Origin: Candidatus Accumulibacter cognatus
GTDB lineage: Bacteria; Pseudomonadota; Gammaproteobacteria; Burkholderiales; Rhodocyclaceae
Length of the DNA stretch: 64,000 bases
NCBI GenBank assembly: GCA_013414765.1
Contig: CP058708.1
Location: forward strand, 4,459,553 to 4,523,552
Direction of reading: 5' to 3'
Shown here: positions 18,617 through 30,105 of the stretch, piece after piece
How positions within the stretch are numbered: the first letter of the stretch is position 1
How the letters are laid out: each line of letters starts with the position of its first letter
Notes under the pieces: model-generated
What the model was told of the DNA's origin: nothing
Seen by the model: only the letters and a program-made list of their open reading frames with translations
Databases searched by the model: none
Program-made: the position numbers and the translations under genes

Positions 18617-19006
18617 CTACTCTCCGTTTTGCTTGTCGTCTTGTGCGTCTTTCTTCGAGCTGCGTAGGGCGGCCAGTTGCTGGTAATAGCCCAGCGCGAA
18701 CAGGCCTTGCCCTTCGAGGTCCAGCGTGCGCGGCAGGCTATCACCTAGACGGCTCATCACTTCGCCGATCAGCTGCTCGTACCAGAAGGACAGGCCGCCG
18801 TCGAGCTTGCCCAGATGGTTGCGTGCATTGCCCACCAAGCGCCCCAATGTGAGCCCCGGCGCGGTGCTGGCGGCCGGATAGAAACGCTGCACGACTCCGG
18901 CGCCGACATCGCCTAGAGCTGCGTGCTGCAATCTTGCCAGCACGGCCAGCAAACGCCCGCAATGATAGGCCGGATCGGGATGGTCCGGGTTGAGATAGGG
19001 TTTCAT
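18617..19006 (-). CDS. cas11c: Cas11c, small subunit from internal start in cas8c
   Basis: Within cas8c an in-frame ATG at 19006 begins [20 protein letters not shown] and would yield 129 residues. It is preceded by AGGAG (19015-19019, complement) at 8-base spacing, an unusually good ribosome site inside a gene. Type I-C systems are known to make Cas11 this way, and the size and position fit. The sequence shows the start and ribosome site; the product itself is inferred from the family. Confidence 0.75.
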   Translation of the reverse strand: MKPYLNPDHPDPAYHCGRLLAVLARLQHAALGDVGAGVVQRFYPAASTAPGLTLGRLVGNARNHLGKLDGGLSFWYEQLIGEVMSRLGDSLPRTLDLEGQGLFALGYYQQLAALRSSKKDAQDDKQNGE

Positions 19007-20377
19007 GTGCTGATCTCCTGCTGAGGATTTGCGAACAAAGTAGGCCTTGATAAGACCCATGCGGGCGTGATTGAAGGTTTCATCCTTGATGAGTGCGGAG
19101 CGAAAGCGATCCAGGGCCTGCGCCATCAATGTCTGCGGTATCGCTTGTCTTGTGACGGCTGCTCGCCACAGCGTGGCCGTCGTGGAGGCGGGTAAGTCCT
19201 TCAGCTCACGCACCAGCGCCCCACCGACGGCGAGGAACTTGGGATCGGGAGCCAGACGCTCATCGCTCTCGCGATGGGCGATCGACAGATCGGAGAACCA
19301 GGCTTCGATACTCGCCAACAGTTGCGCGAACTGCCCCTCCATCCAGTCGCGCACCATCACCCGGCCTGATGCACCGGATAGCGTCATCGCGTAATAGTGG
19401 TTGTGCCCCAGTTGCGCTCGCTCCCCGGTACGAATGGCCTGGAGTAGCTTGCGCGCCTGACCAAGAGCCGAGGCAGTTTGCTGTTCTTCGGTTTGCATAC
19501 CGAATAGCATGGCGAAAGGGTCATCCTCGGGAGGAATTCGATCGCGAAACCAGTACACCATCAAGGCACTGGTGCGGCGCGAGGGATTCTTGCGCGTTGC
19601 CTCCTGCTGTTCCTTGATCAGGTGGTTGATGGCGTCGACGTATTGTTGGGCAGCAGTTGCCCCCATTGCGGCATTGGATGACTTCTCCAGCCCAAACGAC
19701 CGGAAAGCTGCTTTATCGAAACCCACAACCACGTCGCCCATGGCTAGACCGCCGACACCCGCAAGACCTGTCACCTTGGGCTGGGTGAGCAATGGCTGGA
19801 CTGATTCGCCGGTCAAAAGACACACCATCTGGCCGGCCATGTTGGGCAAATTGCCGTCATTGCCATGAAGATCAAGTTGTCGCCACGTACGCCACCAGAT
19901 CTGCACATCTGCCTGGGCACACGGATCACTTTGGCCGATTTGCCATGTCACCCAATCGGCAGGTTTCACGCGTTTTTCGACCATCATCAGGCGCAACGCT
20001 TCTCGGGCTGCCGTGTCGGCCAGCAGTTTGGCAGCGGCCTGCAATGAGATGACTTCGTGTGCCGCCTGGGTCAGCATCGTCACGTAGAAAAGGTGACGGC
20101 TTTCGCCTGAAGCAATTTTCTCATGGGTCTCGTCGGGCTTGAAATGACGCGCGATGGTCTGCGCCGTTTCAACCAGGAAGTGAGCCTTGCCTCCTGAATT
20201 CATGGCGTGCATGTCCGGGCAGCGTTCGACCTGAACACCCGACTTGCCATCGCCCAAAGGCACGATGTTCAGCAGATTGCCCGCTTCAGACAGATGAATG
20301 CACCAGCGAATTTCTCTCGATTTGAAACCGGGTTCACCACCAAGCTTCTCCCCATACTGTCTCAGCGTATGCAACAT
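18617..20377 (-). CDS. cas8c: Cas8c (Csd1), Cascade large subunit
   Basis: 586 residues, normal for Csd1. The N-terminal half ([40 protein letters not shown]) and the block [23 protein letters not shown] (read as [19 protein letters not shown]) are characteristic. This subunit recognises the PAM and recruits Cas3. The C-terminal helical domain also appears to be translated separately as Cas11c from an internal start at 19006. Two bases separate it from cas5 and from cas7. Confidence 0.96.
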   Translation of the reverse strand: MLHTLRQYGEKLGGEPGFKSREIRWCIHLSEAGNLLNIVPLGDGKSGVQVERCPDMHAMNSGGKAHFLVETAQTIARHFKPDETHEKIASGESRHLFYVTMLTQAAHEVISLQAAAKLLADTAAREALRLMMVEKRVKPADWVTWQIGQSDPCAQADVQIWWRTWRQLDLHGNDGNLPNMAGQMVCLLTGESVQPLLTQPKVTGLAGVGGLAMGDVVVGFDKAAFRSFGLEKSSNAAMGATAAQQYVDAINHLIKEQQEATRKNPSRRTSALMVYWFRDRIPPEDDPFAMLFGMQTEEQQTASALGQARKLLQAIRTGERAQLGHNHYYAMTLSGASGRVMVRDWMEGQFAQLLASIEAWFSDLSIAHRESDERLAPDPKFLAVGGALVRELKDLPASTTATLWRAAVTRQAIPQTLMAQALDRFRSALIKDETFNHARMGLIKAYFVRKSSAGDQHMKPYLNPDHPDPAYHCGRLLAVLARLQHAALGDVGAGVVQRFYPAASTAPGLTLGRLVGNARNHLGKLDGGLSFWYEQLIGEVMSRLGDSLPRTLDLEGQGLFALGYYQQLAALRSSKKDAQDDKQNGE

Positions 20378-20379
20378 CC

Positions 20380-21165
20380 TTACGCTCTCCCCGGTTTGCG
20401 AACCGCATTGCTGCCGTAGTCCGGCACCTCCAGCACACCATTTTTCACCGTAGCGTCGAAGACCGAAATGAACGGCGTCCCGTCCAGTCCTGGTGCTGCG
20501 TTGGCGAGGTCGAATACATCGTAGAGCATCCAGCCGAGGTGCTTGTTCAGGGGTGCAGCGGGTGATGTCGGCGTGCCGGGGGGGATGTACTCAAAAAAGG
20601 CCGGGAATTCGCGGCAGCCGAAATACGGTTGCTGGAAGCATTTGCCGTGCTGCGCCCGGCGTAGAAAACAGGCGTTGAGCTTGCCGAGTTCGTGTCGGTG
20701 CGTGGCGCGCGGCACGATGCGCGCGGTGATGCGGTAGCGCACGTTCCTGAGAGCGATCGTCTGGCGCTGGGTGCGGCCAGTGGTTTCATCGTCGCCATCG
20801 GCCCAGAGCGGCTCGGGGCTTTCCTTGCCCTTCATCCACTTGTTCAGCGTGGCCAGCCCGGGTGCCGTGCCTTTCACTTCGTTACGGCGCAGCGCGATGA
20901 AGCGAGGCATTTCCAGCACCTCGATGCGCATGACCTGCCAGTAGAAATAAGGCCGAATGATCTCACGCACGGTGTTGCCGGTCCTTTGCTTGTCCCGCTT
21001 TCCGTCCCAGTAGATGGCATCGAAGATGCCTCGCGCGGCCGATGGTGTGATGACCGGATACGAAAAACGCTCGACCTTCATTTCGGGGCGGGTGAAGCAG
21101 GCGAGGTCACCCCAGACTTCCAGCGTATGGGTGTTCGGCAGCGTGTCTTGTGGATCGTTGGGCAT
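20380..21165 (-). CDS. cas5: Cas5c (Cas5d), pre-crRNA endoribonuclease
   Basis: 261 residues. LEVWGDLACFTRPEMKVERF and YPVITPSAARGIFDAIYWDG are the RRM-fold start and Gly-containing loop of Cas5d. In type I-C there is no Cas6; Cas5 cuts the repeat hairpin and caps the crRNA 5' handle. No separate cas6 is present here, consistent with that. It lies 24 bases after the cas3 stop and 2 bases before cas8c. Confidence 0.96.
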   Translation of the reverse strand: MPNDPQDTLPNTHTLEVWGDLACFTRPEMKVERFSYPVITPSAARGIFDAIYWDGKRDKQRTGNTVREIIRPYFYWQVMRIEVLEMPRFIALRRNEVKGTAPGLATLNKWMKGKESPEPLWADGDDETTGRTQRQTIALRNVRYRITARIVPRATHRHELGKLNACFLRRAQHGKCFQQPYFGCREFPAFFEYIPPGTPTSPAAPLNKHLGWMLYDVFDLANAAPGLDGTPFISVFDATVKNGVLEVPDYGSNAVRKPGRA

Positions 21166-21189
21166 ACCTTTCCTCCTTCACGACAGCGA

Positions 21190-23514
21190 TCAGGCGATCA
21201 TGACAATTTGATTTTGCGGCAATTGTAGCCCAAGGATCTCATCGTAATACTGGCCGTCCGGATCTTCGAGCACAAACCATTCATCCGACGCGCCGCCGCG
21301 CCGGAACTGCGCGGGAATGAGGCATCCCCAGGCCGGGTGGTCGGACCTGGGGCGGTAGATGCTGACGGACAGTGCTTGCGCGTTGCGCATCCATTCTCCG
21401 TTGATGCCGGAAGCGGCCTGGTCGCGCAGCTGCTCGAATTGTGCAAGGCAGCGCTGCCAGGGCACGACGATCTGGATGGCCTCCTGATCGATGAGCCGAT
21501 AGCGCTGGGCGATCTCCGGGAAATCGAATTCATCGATGGCTTTGGTCAGGTCGCGGTTTTGTTCAACGGGGCGGCTGATGCCATACAGGGCCTGGTAGTA
21601 GCACCGAAAGACGGCGGGGTCGTTGATGTCCAGCACGCCGCCGGATTCTCGCAGCAGCGAGAGGGTGACTTGGCTGGCCTGAAAATAGGCAAAGCTGGGA
21701 TACATGCGTCGGCGTTCGCTCGTGTCGAGTGCGGGTTCAAATACTCGCACCCGCCCGAGTTGGCCGTTCGCATTCATGCGCCCCTCCCGATTGCAGCGTC
21801 CGGCGGCCTGTGCGATGGCTTCGAGCGGAGCCATGGCGCGATATACCAATGGAAAGTCGAGGTCAACACCTGCTTCCACGCACTGCGTCGAGATCAGCCG
21901 GCAGGGCTGCGGGTGTGCGGGGTTCAGGCGCACACGCACTTCGTCCAGCACGGCACGCCGATGCGCCGTACACAGATTGGTGGAAAGATGGCAAAGACCT
22001 TCCGTGCCCTGCATGGCTTCGAGCAAGGTGTGCGCATGGCGTTTGAGGTTGAGCACGCACAGGGACTGTAGCGCCGCCTCGTCGCTCAAGATTGTGGACA
22101 GATCGTCCCAACTCAGGGCTTCGTCCGGCGCGGGCCACACGGCTTGCACACGTTCTAGTTGCTGGAACATTCGGTGGTGCATGGGCACAATCTCTCGCGG
22201 TTGCCAGCCGGAAACGGCGTGTCTTTGTACGTCCTTATCAAGCGTATCGAATGCCGGTTGCGTGGCGGTGGCGAAGACGACGCTGGTGTGGTAGGCGCGC
22301 GAGAGGTGCGAGAGCGCGGCCAGCGTGGGTACAGCAAGATGCTGCGGCAGGGTTTGCACTTCGTCGAAGAGAATCACGGCATCGCGCAGTTTGTGCAGCT
22401 TGCGACAAGTGGAAGGGCGGTTCGCGAACAACGATTCGAGCAACTGCACGTTGGTGGTGATGACGATCGGCGCATCCCAGTTTTCGGCATGCAGGCGGCG
22501 CTGACGTTCGGCTTCATCCAGTTTGTGGACCTCGGAGTTCGCTTCCCGAATACCAGCCAGGCTGTGGTGTTCGAGGATGAAATCCGCCGGCTTCTCGGCA
22601 AAGACCTTACGATATTCGCGTGCCGTCTGCTCGATGATGCTGAGGTAGGGAACGGCGAGGACCACGCGTTTGAACTGGTTTTGCCGAGCGTGCGCCAGCG
22701 CGAACTGCAGCATGGCGAAGGTCTTGCCCGAACCGGTTGGCGCGGTGAGCGAATACACGCCAGATCCACCTGCGGAGGCCTCGGTGACTGCCTTCCATAG
22801 ATCAGCACGCACGGCGGCGACCGCATCACTGGATTGCCTTCGACCACGCACTTCCTGCGCCATGAATCGGTCGAGACTTCGAACGGCCTCCTCGGCATCC
22901 AATGACAACCCTGCGTCGCGATAGCGTTTGCCTTCCGGGCTGCCCTGAAAATGCGCTTCCGTATCCAGATAGTCCGCATCGACCAGACACGAAAAGAGCA
23001 TGCGCACATCGAGCATGCTCGCGATGGCGTATCTCATGGCATTGGGCCGAATAGGAAGCGCCACATGTTCTGGGATACTGGGGTCAATTCCATCGGCGTT
23101 GGCGCGCGCCAGTAGCCGGGTGATGTCTTGATCAGACAGCCGGATATGCTGCCCCATTGGTGATGCACCACTACCGACCGTGCGCATGCGCGAGCTGAGA
23201 GCATCGGGGGAGGCGCATTGCAGGCCGATGTGGTGCCCCTCGATCGCCAACGCCGATGCTACTGACCTGAAATGCATCAATGCCGCATAGGCACCGGTAC
23301 TCCAGTGATCCAGGCCGCTCTCGGTGCCGGCCAATCGTTTCTGGAACAGGTCGCCGTATTTTCCCAGATCGTGGAGTTTCCCCGCCAGTTCGGCCTCTTG
23401 GCGCCATGCCGCATCGCTCGCATGCACGCCGGCAATGCGCGCCACAGAATTCAGATGCATCGCCAGCCGATGACGTTCCAAGTAGTCATTTTCGCTGTGT
23501 GCCCAGTAGGTCAT
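21190..23514 (-). CDS. cas3: Cas3 helicase-nuclease
   Basis: 774 residues from the ATG at 23514 (MTYWAHSENDYLERHRLAMH), chosen because GAGGAG lies 6 bases upstream; an in-frame extension to 23538 has no ribosome site. The N-terminal HD nuclease shows LAGKLHDLGKYGDLFQKRL. The SF2 helicase has Walker A (LTAPTGSGKTFAML), a DEVQ box (AVILFDEVQTLP) and motif III (VVFATATQP). Motif VI corresponds to QAAGRCNREG. It degrades target DNA after recruitment by Cascade. First gene of the operon, unbroken. Confidence 0.97.
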   Translation of the reverse strand: MTYWAHSENDYLERHRLAMHLNSVARIAGVHASDAAWRQEAELAGKLHDLGKYGDLFQKRLAGTESGLDHWSTGAYAALMHFRSVASALAIEGHHIGLQCASPDALSSRMRTVGSGASPMGQHIRLSDQDITRLLARANADGIDPSIPEHVALPIRPNAMRYAIASMLDVRMLFSCLVDADYLDTEAHFQGSPEGKRYRDAGLSLDAEEAVRSLDRFMAQEVRGRRQSSDAVAAVRADLWKAVTEASAGGSGVYSLTAPTGSGKTFAMLQFALAHARQNQFKRVVLAVPYLSIIEQTAREYRKVFAEKPADFILEHHSLAGIREANSEVHKLDEAERQRRLHAENWDAPIVITTNVQLLESLFANRPSTCRKLHKLRDAVILFDEVQTLPQHLAVPTLAALSHLSRAYHTSVVFATATQPAFDTLDKDVQRHAVSGWQPREIVPMHHRMFQQLERVQAVWPAPDEALSWDDLSTILSDEAALQSLCVLNLKRHAHTLLEAMQGTEGLCHLSTNLCTAHRRAVLDEVRVRLNPAHPQPCRLISTQCVEAGVDLDFPLVYRAMAPLEAIAQAAGRCNREGRMNANGQLGRVRVFEPALDTSERRRMYPSFAYFQASQVTLSLLRESGGVLDINDPAVFRCYYQALYGISRPVEQNRDLTKAIDEFDFPEIAQRYRLIDQEAIQIVVPWQRCLAQFEQLRDQAASGINGEWMRNAQALSVSIYRPRSDHPAWGCLIPAQFRRGGASDEWFVLEDPDGQYYDEILGLQLPQNQIVMIA

Positions 23515-24179
23515 CCTCTTCTCCTCAGTCAGATCCAAGTGGAATTGTCGAGCACGATAGCGGATGCTGGGCTCATCAAATGAGCCTTTGTCACACGCGC
23601 AAAGCTTTTATGGAACCGTTAAGCCGGCTTATGAGGTAGCCCGCGAAGTCAGTTGTCGTGATGAACAAGCTGCCTGCGCCTCCGCAGTCAGAATCCATAC
23701 GCCAAGCCACTATTTCCAGGGTATATGCTTGCCATTCTTGGGTGTCGTTGCAATCCAAAGCTCAGATTTCCTCATTTTAGGCCCGTGCGCGGGTAGAGGC
23801 GGCCAATGGATCGGGAGATGATGCTTTGGCTGATCGGCAATACTGATGTCAGCGGCGGACAGGAAGTCGCGAACCACATTGGACCAGGCTCTCAATTGAT
23901 GACACGCCCCAAATGTGGGACCATCCCGTAGGCAGTTTTTCGCAGGCCTTCTGCTGCCCTTTCGAGGAGGAGACGATCAATGGTTGATCACCCGTTCGCC
24001 CGGTGTGTGGCGCTACACCTTGCCGGTCTGCTCGTGGCCGACAACGTGCAGGCACGGCAGCCACCGGGCAAGCCTGAAGCCGCCAGATCGGCCAGGACCG
24101 CAAGCCGGGAACACCTGGTGCCAGCCGGCCTGCGGTGTCTGCGGCGTTGATTACCGCGTCCTTCCGATAGCGTGACCAG
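23515..24179. other. 665-bp intergenic region upstream of cas3
   Basis: No supported gene. It must hold the cas operon promoter, but I see no strong sigma-70 pair. A minus-strand frame of 61 codons at 23710-23895 lacks a ribosome site and recognisable domain. Confidence 0.5.
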
Positions 24180-24737
24180 ATGAACTTCATGGAATTGCCG
24201 GAAAACCTCCCGGTTCCTACGGACGACGGTGCTGCAGCACATCTGCAAGGCTTGTTTCTGCCCGCTCTGACCCTCCCGGCCACTGACGGCTCGACCGTTT
24301 CTTTGAACGAGCTGCATGGGCGTTGGGTGATCTACATCTATCCGATGACCGGCCGGCCCGGACTTCCGTTGCCGGAGGGATGGGACGGAATTCCCGGTGC
24401 GCGCGGCTGCACGCCGCAGTCCTGCGGTTTTCGCGACCACCACGCCGAGTTGGCAGCCTTGCAAACCGGCGTTTTCGGCCTGAGTGTGCAGAGCACCGAG
24501 GTTCAGCGTGAGGCCAGGGAAAGGCTGCATCTACCGTTCCAATTGCTGAGTGACACGGGCCTGCAGCTCAAGCACGCGCTGCGACTGCCCACCTTCAGCG
24601 TAACCGGCATGGAATGCTTCAAGCGGCTGACGCTGATCGTGCAGGATGGACAAATCGCGAAGGTCTTCTACCCCGTCTTTCCGCCGGACAGCAACGTCGT
24701 CGAGGTCCTCGCCTGGCTACGCAATGCAGACGATTGA
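24180..24737 (+). CDS. Peroxiredoxin-like (AhpC/TSA) protein
   Basis: 185 residues with a thioredoxin-like fold: LFLPALTLPATDGSTVSLNE is the typical start, followed by RWVIYIYPMTGRPG and the redox segment GARGCTPQSCGFRDHHAEL. The Cys pair is spaced C-x4-C. The usual PxxxTxxC peroxidatic motif is replaced by PMTGRPGLPLPEGWDGIPGA, a variant seen in a Prx-like subgroup that carries the Cys later. It probably reduces peroxides or acts as a thiol oxidoreductase in the cytoplasm. A second ATG three codons in is possible. Confidence 0.75.
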   Translation: MNFMELPENLPVPTDDGAAAHLQGLFLPALTLPATDGSTVSLNELHGRWVIYIYPMTGRPGLPLPEGWDGIPGARGCTPQSCGFRDHHAELAALQTGVFGLSVQSTEVQREARERLHLPFQLLSDTGLQLKHALRLPTFSVTGMECFKRLTLIVQDGQIAKVFYPVFPPDSNVVEVLAWLRNADD

Positions 24738-24794
24738 TGCCGGAACGATGACGCTGGAGGATCCGGCAACGCTGGTCCAGGACACCGGATCACA

Positions 24795-26414
24795 TCACTC
24801 CTGGTGCCGGGCCAGTTGTCCGAGCAAATCCCGCGTCACCGCTTCGGCCACCCGGATCCCGTCGACGCCGGCCGAGAGGATGCCGCCGGCGTAACCGGCA
24901 CCTTCGCCCGCCGGATAGAGACCCTTGACGTTCAGGCTCTGGCAATCGTCGCCGCGGGTGATGCGCAGCGGCGAAGAGGTGCGCGTCTCGACGCCGGTGA
25001 GTACCGCGTCCGGCATGGCAAAGCCGCGAATCTGGCGGTCGAAGGCGGGTATCGCTTCGCGCAGGGCGGCGATCGCGTAGTCGGGCAAGGCGCTGGCGAG
25101 ACTGGTCAGACGCACGCCGGGCTGATACGAGGGCAGCACCGTTCCAAGCTGCGTCGACGGGCGGCCAGCAAGAAAATCGCCGACGAGCTGGCCAGGCGCC
25201 TCGTAGGTACCGCCGCCGAGCTCGAATGCGTGCGCTTCGAGCTGCCGCTGCAGTGCGATGCCGGCCAGCGGTCCGCCAGGGTAGTCCAGCGGGGTGATGC
25301 CGACGACGATGCCGGCGTTGGCGTTGCGCTCGTTGCGCGAATACTGGCTCATGCCGTTGGTGACCACGCCGTTCGCTTCGGAGGTGGCGGCGACCACGGT
25401 GCCGCCGGGACACATGCAGAAACTGTAAACGCTGCGGCCGTTGCGGCAATGATGCACCAGCTTGTAGTCGGCGGCACCGAGCAGCGGGTTGCCGGCGTAG
25501 GGCCCGAAACGCGCCTGGTCGATCAGTGCTTGCGGGTGTTCGATGCGAAAACCGATCGAGAAGGGCTTGGCCTCCATGAACACGCCGGCGGCGTGCAACA
25601 TCGCGAAGGTGTCGCGGGCGCTGTGGCCGATCGCCAGGATCATGTGGTCGGTGCGCAGTTCCTCGCCGCTCGCCAGGGTCACGCCACGTACTCGGCCGTG
25701 TTCGATGTGCAGGCCGCTGACGCGCTGCTGAAAACGGATCTCGCCGCCGAGCTGTTCGATCTCGCGGCGCATCTGTTCGACCATGCCGACCAGCCGGAAG
25801 GTACCGATGTGCGGTTTGCTGAGGTAGAGAATCTCCGCCGGGGCACCGGCCTTGACGAATTCCATCAGCACCTTGCGCCCATAGTGCCGGGGGTCCTTGA
25901 TCTGGCTGTAGAGCTTGCCGTCGGAAAAGGTGCCGGCGCCGCCTTCGCCGAACTGCACGTTCGACTCGGGGTTGAGCTGCTTCTTCCGCCACAGACCCCA
26001 GGTATCCTGGGTGCGCTCGCGCACGGCCTTGCCGCGCTCGAGAACGATCGGCCGGAATCCGCTCTGCGCCAGGATCAGGGCGGCAAAGATGCCGGCCGGA
26101 CCAAAGCCGACGACGATCGGTCGCGTCGTGAGCTGCGCCGGCGCCCGCCCGACGAAGTGGTAGCGCATGTCCGGCGTCGGCTGCACCTGCCGGTCGGCCG
26201 CGAATCGGTCGAGAACCGCGGCGGCGTTGGGCAGCGCCACGTCGACACTGTAGAGAAAGGTCGGCGCACCTGCCTTGCGCGCGTCGCAACTGCGCCGGAA
26301 GACGCTGATCTCGCCGAGGTCGGCCTCGGCCATGCCGAGGCGAGCGGCGACCGCGGCCGCCAGCGCCGCCGGCGGATGCTCGATGGGAAGGCGAATGTCG
26401 CTGATCCGCAACAT
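24795..26414 (-). CDS. FAD-dependent oxidoreductase (COG2509 type)
   Basis: 539 residues from the ATG at 26414, preceded by GGAAGGAA. A small N-terminal domain (about 90 residues, LRISDIRLPIEHPPAALAAA onward) is followed by the dinucleotide-binding motif IVVGFGPAGIFAALILAQSG. ESNVQFGEGGAGTFSDGKLY and CMCPGGTVVAATSEANGVVT are characteristic of this family of predicted FAD dehydrogenases, as is the C-terminal GEGAGYAGGILSAGVDG. The reaction is not known. It lies 32 bases downstream of the aldolase gene in the same direction, so may share its transcript. Confidence 0.88.
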   Translation of the reverse strand: MLRISDIRLPIEHPPAALAAAVAARLGMAEADLGEISVFRRSCDARKAGAPTFLYSVDVALPNAAAVLDRFAADRQVQPTPDMRYHFVGRAPAQLTTRPIVVGFGPAGIFAALILAQSGFRPIVLERGKAVRERTQDTWGLWRKKQLNPESNVQFGEGGAGTFSDGKLYSQIKDPRHYGRKVLMEFVKAGAPAEILYLSKPHIGTFRLVGMVEQMRREIEQLGGEIRFQQRVSGLHIEHGRVRGVTLASGEELRTDHMILAIGHSARDTFAMLHAAGVFMEAKPFSIGFRIEHPQALIDQARFGPYAGNPLLGAADYKLVHHCRNGRSVYSFCMCPGGTVVAATSEANGVVTNGMSQYSRNERNANAGIVVGITPLDYPGGPLAGIALQRQLEAHAFELGGGTYEAPGQLVGDFLAGRPSTQLGTVLPSYQPGVRLTSLASALPDYAIAALREAIPAFDRQIRGFAMPDAVLTGVETRTSSPLRITRGDDCQSLNVKGLYPAGEGAGYAGGILSAGVDGIRVAEAVTRDLLGQLARHQE

Positions 26415-26446
26415 GGTCGGTTCCTTCCCGTGCTCCGCAGTAGCGC

Positions 26447-27092
26447 TCAAGGCTGCTGGCCGTAGCTGGCGAACTTGTCGAGCACCGTCGCCATTTCGGC
26501 GGCATCGAGCAGCACCGGTTGACCGAGCTGGCAGGCGCGCCAGTATTGTTCGCAGAGTGTTTCGAGTTCGATGCCGAGGTCGATCGCCTGTTGCAGATCC
26601 TTGCCGAGGACCAGCATGCCGTGGTTCGCGAGCAGGCAGGCGCGGCGGTTCACGATCGCCAGCAGGACGGCGTCGGAGAGCGCCTGGGTACCGAAGGTCG
26701 CGTAAGCGGCACAGCGAACGCTGTCGCCACCAAAGCGCGAGATCATGTAGTGGAATGGCGGAATATCGCGGCGCAGGCAGGCGATGCTGGTGGCGAACGG
26801 CGAATGCGCGTGCAGGATGGCGCCGGCGTCGGCGCGGGCCGCGTAGAGGTCGCGGTGGAAGCGCCACTCGGATGATGGCCGGCGGTGCCCCTGGCAACTA
26901 CCGTCGCGGTGCATGTGCACGATGTCGGCGGTGAGCAGACTGTCGTAAGCCATGCCGGTCGGTGTGATCAGGAAGTCGCCGCCAGCGCCCGCGCCGCCAT
27001 CCTCGACACGCACGCTGAGGTTGCCAGCAGTGCCGCGGTTCAGGCCGACGGCCTGCATGCAGCGCGCGCTGTCGATCAGTTGTTGGCGCAGA

Positions 27093-27100
<8 letters not shown>
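26447..27100 (-). CDS. Class II aldolase, probable methylthioribulose-phosphate aldolase
   Basis: 217 residues of the class II aldolase/adducin fold. GLNRGTAGNLSVRV, the metal-binding HAHSPFATSIACL and ACLLANHGMLVLG are all present. Its ATG overlaps the end of mtnA by 8 bases, implying coupled translation. In Rhodospirillum rubrum and some E. coli an Ald2 enzyme paired with MtnA cleaves 5-methylthioribulose-1-phosphate (or the 5-deoxy analogue) to DHAP and an aldehyde. The operon context supports that role here; an MtnB-type dehydratase is the main alternative. Confidence 0.75.
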
Positions 27101-28187
<1,087 letters not shown>

Positions 28188-28683
28188 TCTACCAGCCGAC
28201 CACGCGCTGCCAATGATCGCGCAGGGCATCGATGCACAGTGCGGGGCAGGGGGGCTGCGGGGGCTGGAGCGCTGAACTCGGCCAGCAGGACCGGTTGCCT
28301 GGCGTTTTGCGACGGCGATGTCCTGATCCCCGTGAGTTCAGCAGGATGCTGACCAGGTGCGCCTGCTTCAGGGAATCATCGCCTATAATGTCCGCAGAAT
28401 ATCCACTTTCGCCCCAGCCTCTTTTCCCGCCTGAGGAAGAGGGATGGTTCGTGAGTCGCGCAGGCGGCATGCAAGCGAATTGCTGACGGGATGGCTTGCC
28501 GCAGCCAGAGGCCCTGGAACCTGTCTGGCAAGGCGTTGACCGGATCGTCGAGGTCAGCAACAGTCGCCTAGGCTATCCGGTTACTGTTCACCTGCACACC
28601 GGGGCGATCGACCATAATCGCGTGACGCGCGGTTTCTCCGCTGGCAGCGGTAATCGCGCACTGGATTGGGAGGGACATTGCCG
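28188..28683. other. Intergenic region between mtnA and the GCS2 gene
   Basis: No supported gene. A perfect TATAAT hexamer lies at 28384-28389 on the plus strand, but no convincing -35 partner is seen, and it is 300 bases from the ligase start. Confidence 0.4.
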
Positions 28684-30105
28684 ATGGGTCAGGAGATTGG
28701 CAACAACGGTTTCACCGCCGACGACTTTGCACGTTTCAGCCAGCGACTGGCATTGGAGACGCGGCACGCCCAGGATGCCTACGCACGCGGCGACTTCGCC
28801 AACACCGATCTGGTGGCAGGTTTCGAACTCGAAGCCTGGCTGATCGACGAGAAACTCTTTCCGGTACCCCGCAATGTCTCATTCCTGGCACGCATGGCCA
28901 ACCCGCTGGTGGTCCCCGAGTTGTCGCGCTTCAACGTCGAACTCAACGGTACCCCACAGCCACTGGTCGGTCCGGCGCTGTCGCTGCTGGAGAACGAACT
29001 CGTTGCCACCTGGCAGGAATGCCTGCGCGTCGCAGCGCTGGAAGATGCGGCCCTGATCGCCATTGGCACGCTGCCGACCATCCGCGAGGCCGATCTGTCG
29101 CTGGCCAGCATGTCGCCCTACCGGCGTTACGCGATGCTCAACGAGCAGATTCTGCTGCTTCGTGGCGGCCGGCCGCTGACGCTCGATATTGCCGGCATCG
29201 AAAACCTGTCCACGACGCACGCCGACGTGATGCTCGAGGCGGCGACCACCTCTTTTCAGGTACATCTGCAGACACCGGCCAGCGAGGCGGCGCGTACCTA
29301 CAACGCGTCGCTGATGCTCGCTGCGCCGCTGCTGGCACTGTCCGCCAATTCGCCGTTCCTGTTCGAGCGCGCGCTCTGGTACGAAACGCGGGTGCCACTC
29401 TTCGAGCAGGCCGTCGATTGCTGTGACCCCGGACATCCGCAGCATAGGCGGGTGACTTTCGGTTCGGGCTACCTCGGTGCCGACCCGACGGCATGTTTCG
29501 CCGAGAATCTGGCGAATTACGCGGTGCTGCTGCCGGTCGAAATCTTGGGCCCGGTCGAATCGTATGCCCACCTGCGGCTGCACAACGGCACCATCTGGCG
29601 CTGGAATCGCCTGCTCATCGGCTTTGACGACCAGGGCTTGCCGCACTTGCGCGTCGAACAACGGGTGATGCCCGCCGGGCCCAGCATCATCGACATGATC
29701 GCCAATGCGGCCTTTTATTACGGCGCCGTACGAATGCTTGCCAGACAGGACCTTCCGCCCGAATCACAACTGCCTTTCCCCATCGCTCAGGACAATTTCT
29801 ACCGTGCCGCGCGGGATGGCTTCAACGCGCAACTGAGGTGGCTCAACGGACGGCGCATGCCTGCCTGCGAGTTGCTCGAACAGCTGCTGTTGCCACTGGC
29901 GCGCGCCGGTCTGGAGCAGCTCGATCTGGCGGCCGCGGATATCCAGCGCTACCTGGAGGTGATCGCCGGCCGCTTGCGCAGCCGCCGCAACGGTGCTGTC
30001 TGGCAACTCGCCCATTACCGGAAACACCATGACTTCTTCCGGCTGACCGCCGATTATCTAGACCACCAGCGCCACCTCATGCCCGTGCATGAATGGCCGA
30101 TATGA
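28684..30105 (+). CDS. Glutamate-cysteine ligase-like (GCS2 family) enzyme
   Basis: 473 residues from the ATG at 28684, with GGGAGG upstream. VAGFELEAWLIDEKLFPVPR, RFNVELNGTPQPLVGPALSL and TLPTIREADLSLASMSPYRR are the substrate and metal-binding blocks of the GCS2 carboxylate-amine ligase superfamily, which makes gamma-glutamyl or related amide bonds with ATP. The substrate is unknown. Its former partner appears to be the M14-type peptidase now at 44054: a diverged remnant of the same 3' end precedes that gene, and the bases after this stop (TTCATGCTGAGCCGTC) still resemble the peptidase start (ATCATGCTGACCGTC). Confidence 0.85.
   Translation: MGQEIGNNGFTADDFARFSQRLALETRHAQDAYARGDFANTDLVAGFELEAWLIDEKLFPVPRNVSFLARMANPLVVPELSRFNVELNGTPQPLVGPALSLLENELVATWQECLRVAALEDAALIAIGTLPTIREADLSLASMSPYRRYAMLNEQILLLRGGRPLTLDIAGIENLSTTHADVMLEAATTSFQVHLQTPASEAARTYNASLMLAAPLLALSANSPFLFERALWYETRVPLFEQAVDCCDPGHPQHRRVTFGSGYLGADPTACFAENLANYAVLLPVEILGPVESYAHLRLHNGTIWRWNRLLIGFDDQGLPHLRVEQRVMPAGPSIIDMIANAAFYYGAVRMLARQDLPPESQLPFPIAQDNFYRAARDGFNAQLRWLNGRRMPACELLEQLLLPLARAGLEQLDLAAADIQRYLEVIAGRLRSRRNGAVWQLAHYRKHHDFFRLTADYLDHQRHLMPVHEWPI

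Noticed and set aside
23710..23895. 61-codon minus-strand frame upstream of cas3
   Set aside because: No ribosome site, no known family; could not be told from chance.
24804..26465. 553-codon plus-strand frame
   Set aside because: Antisense of the FAD oxidoreductase, whose flavin-binding motifs are unmistakable; high GC at third positions opens the opposite strand.
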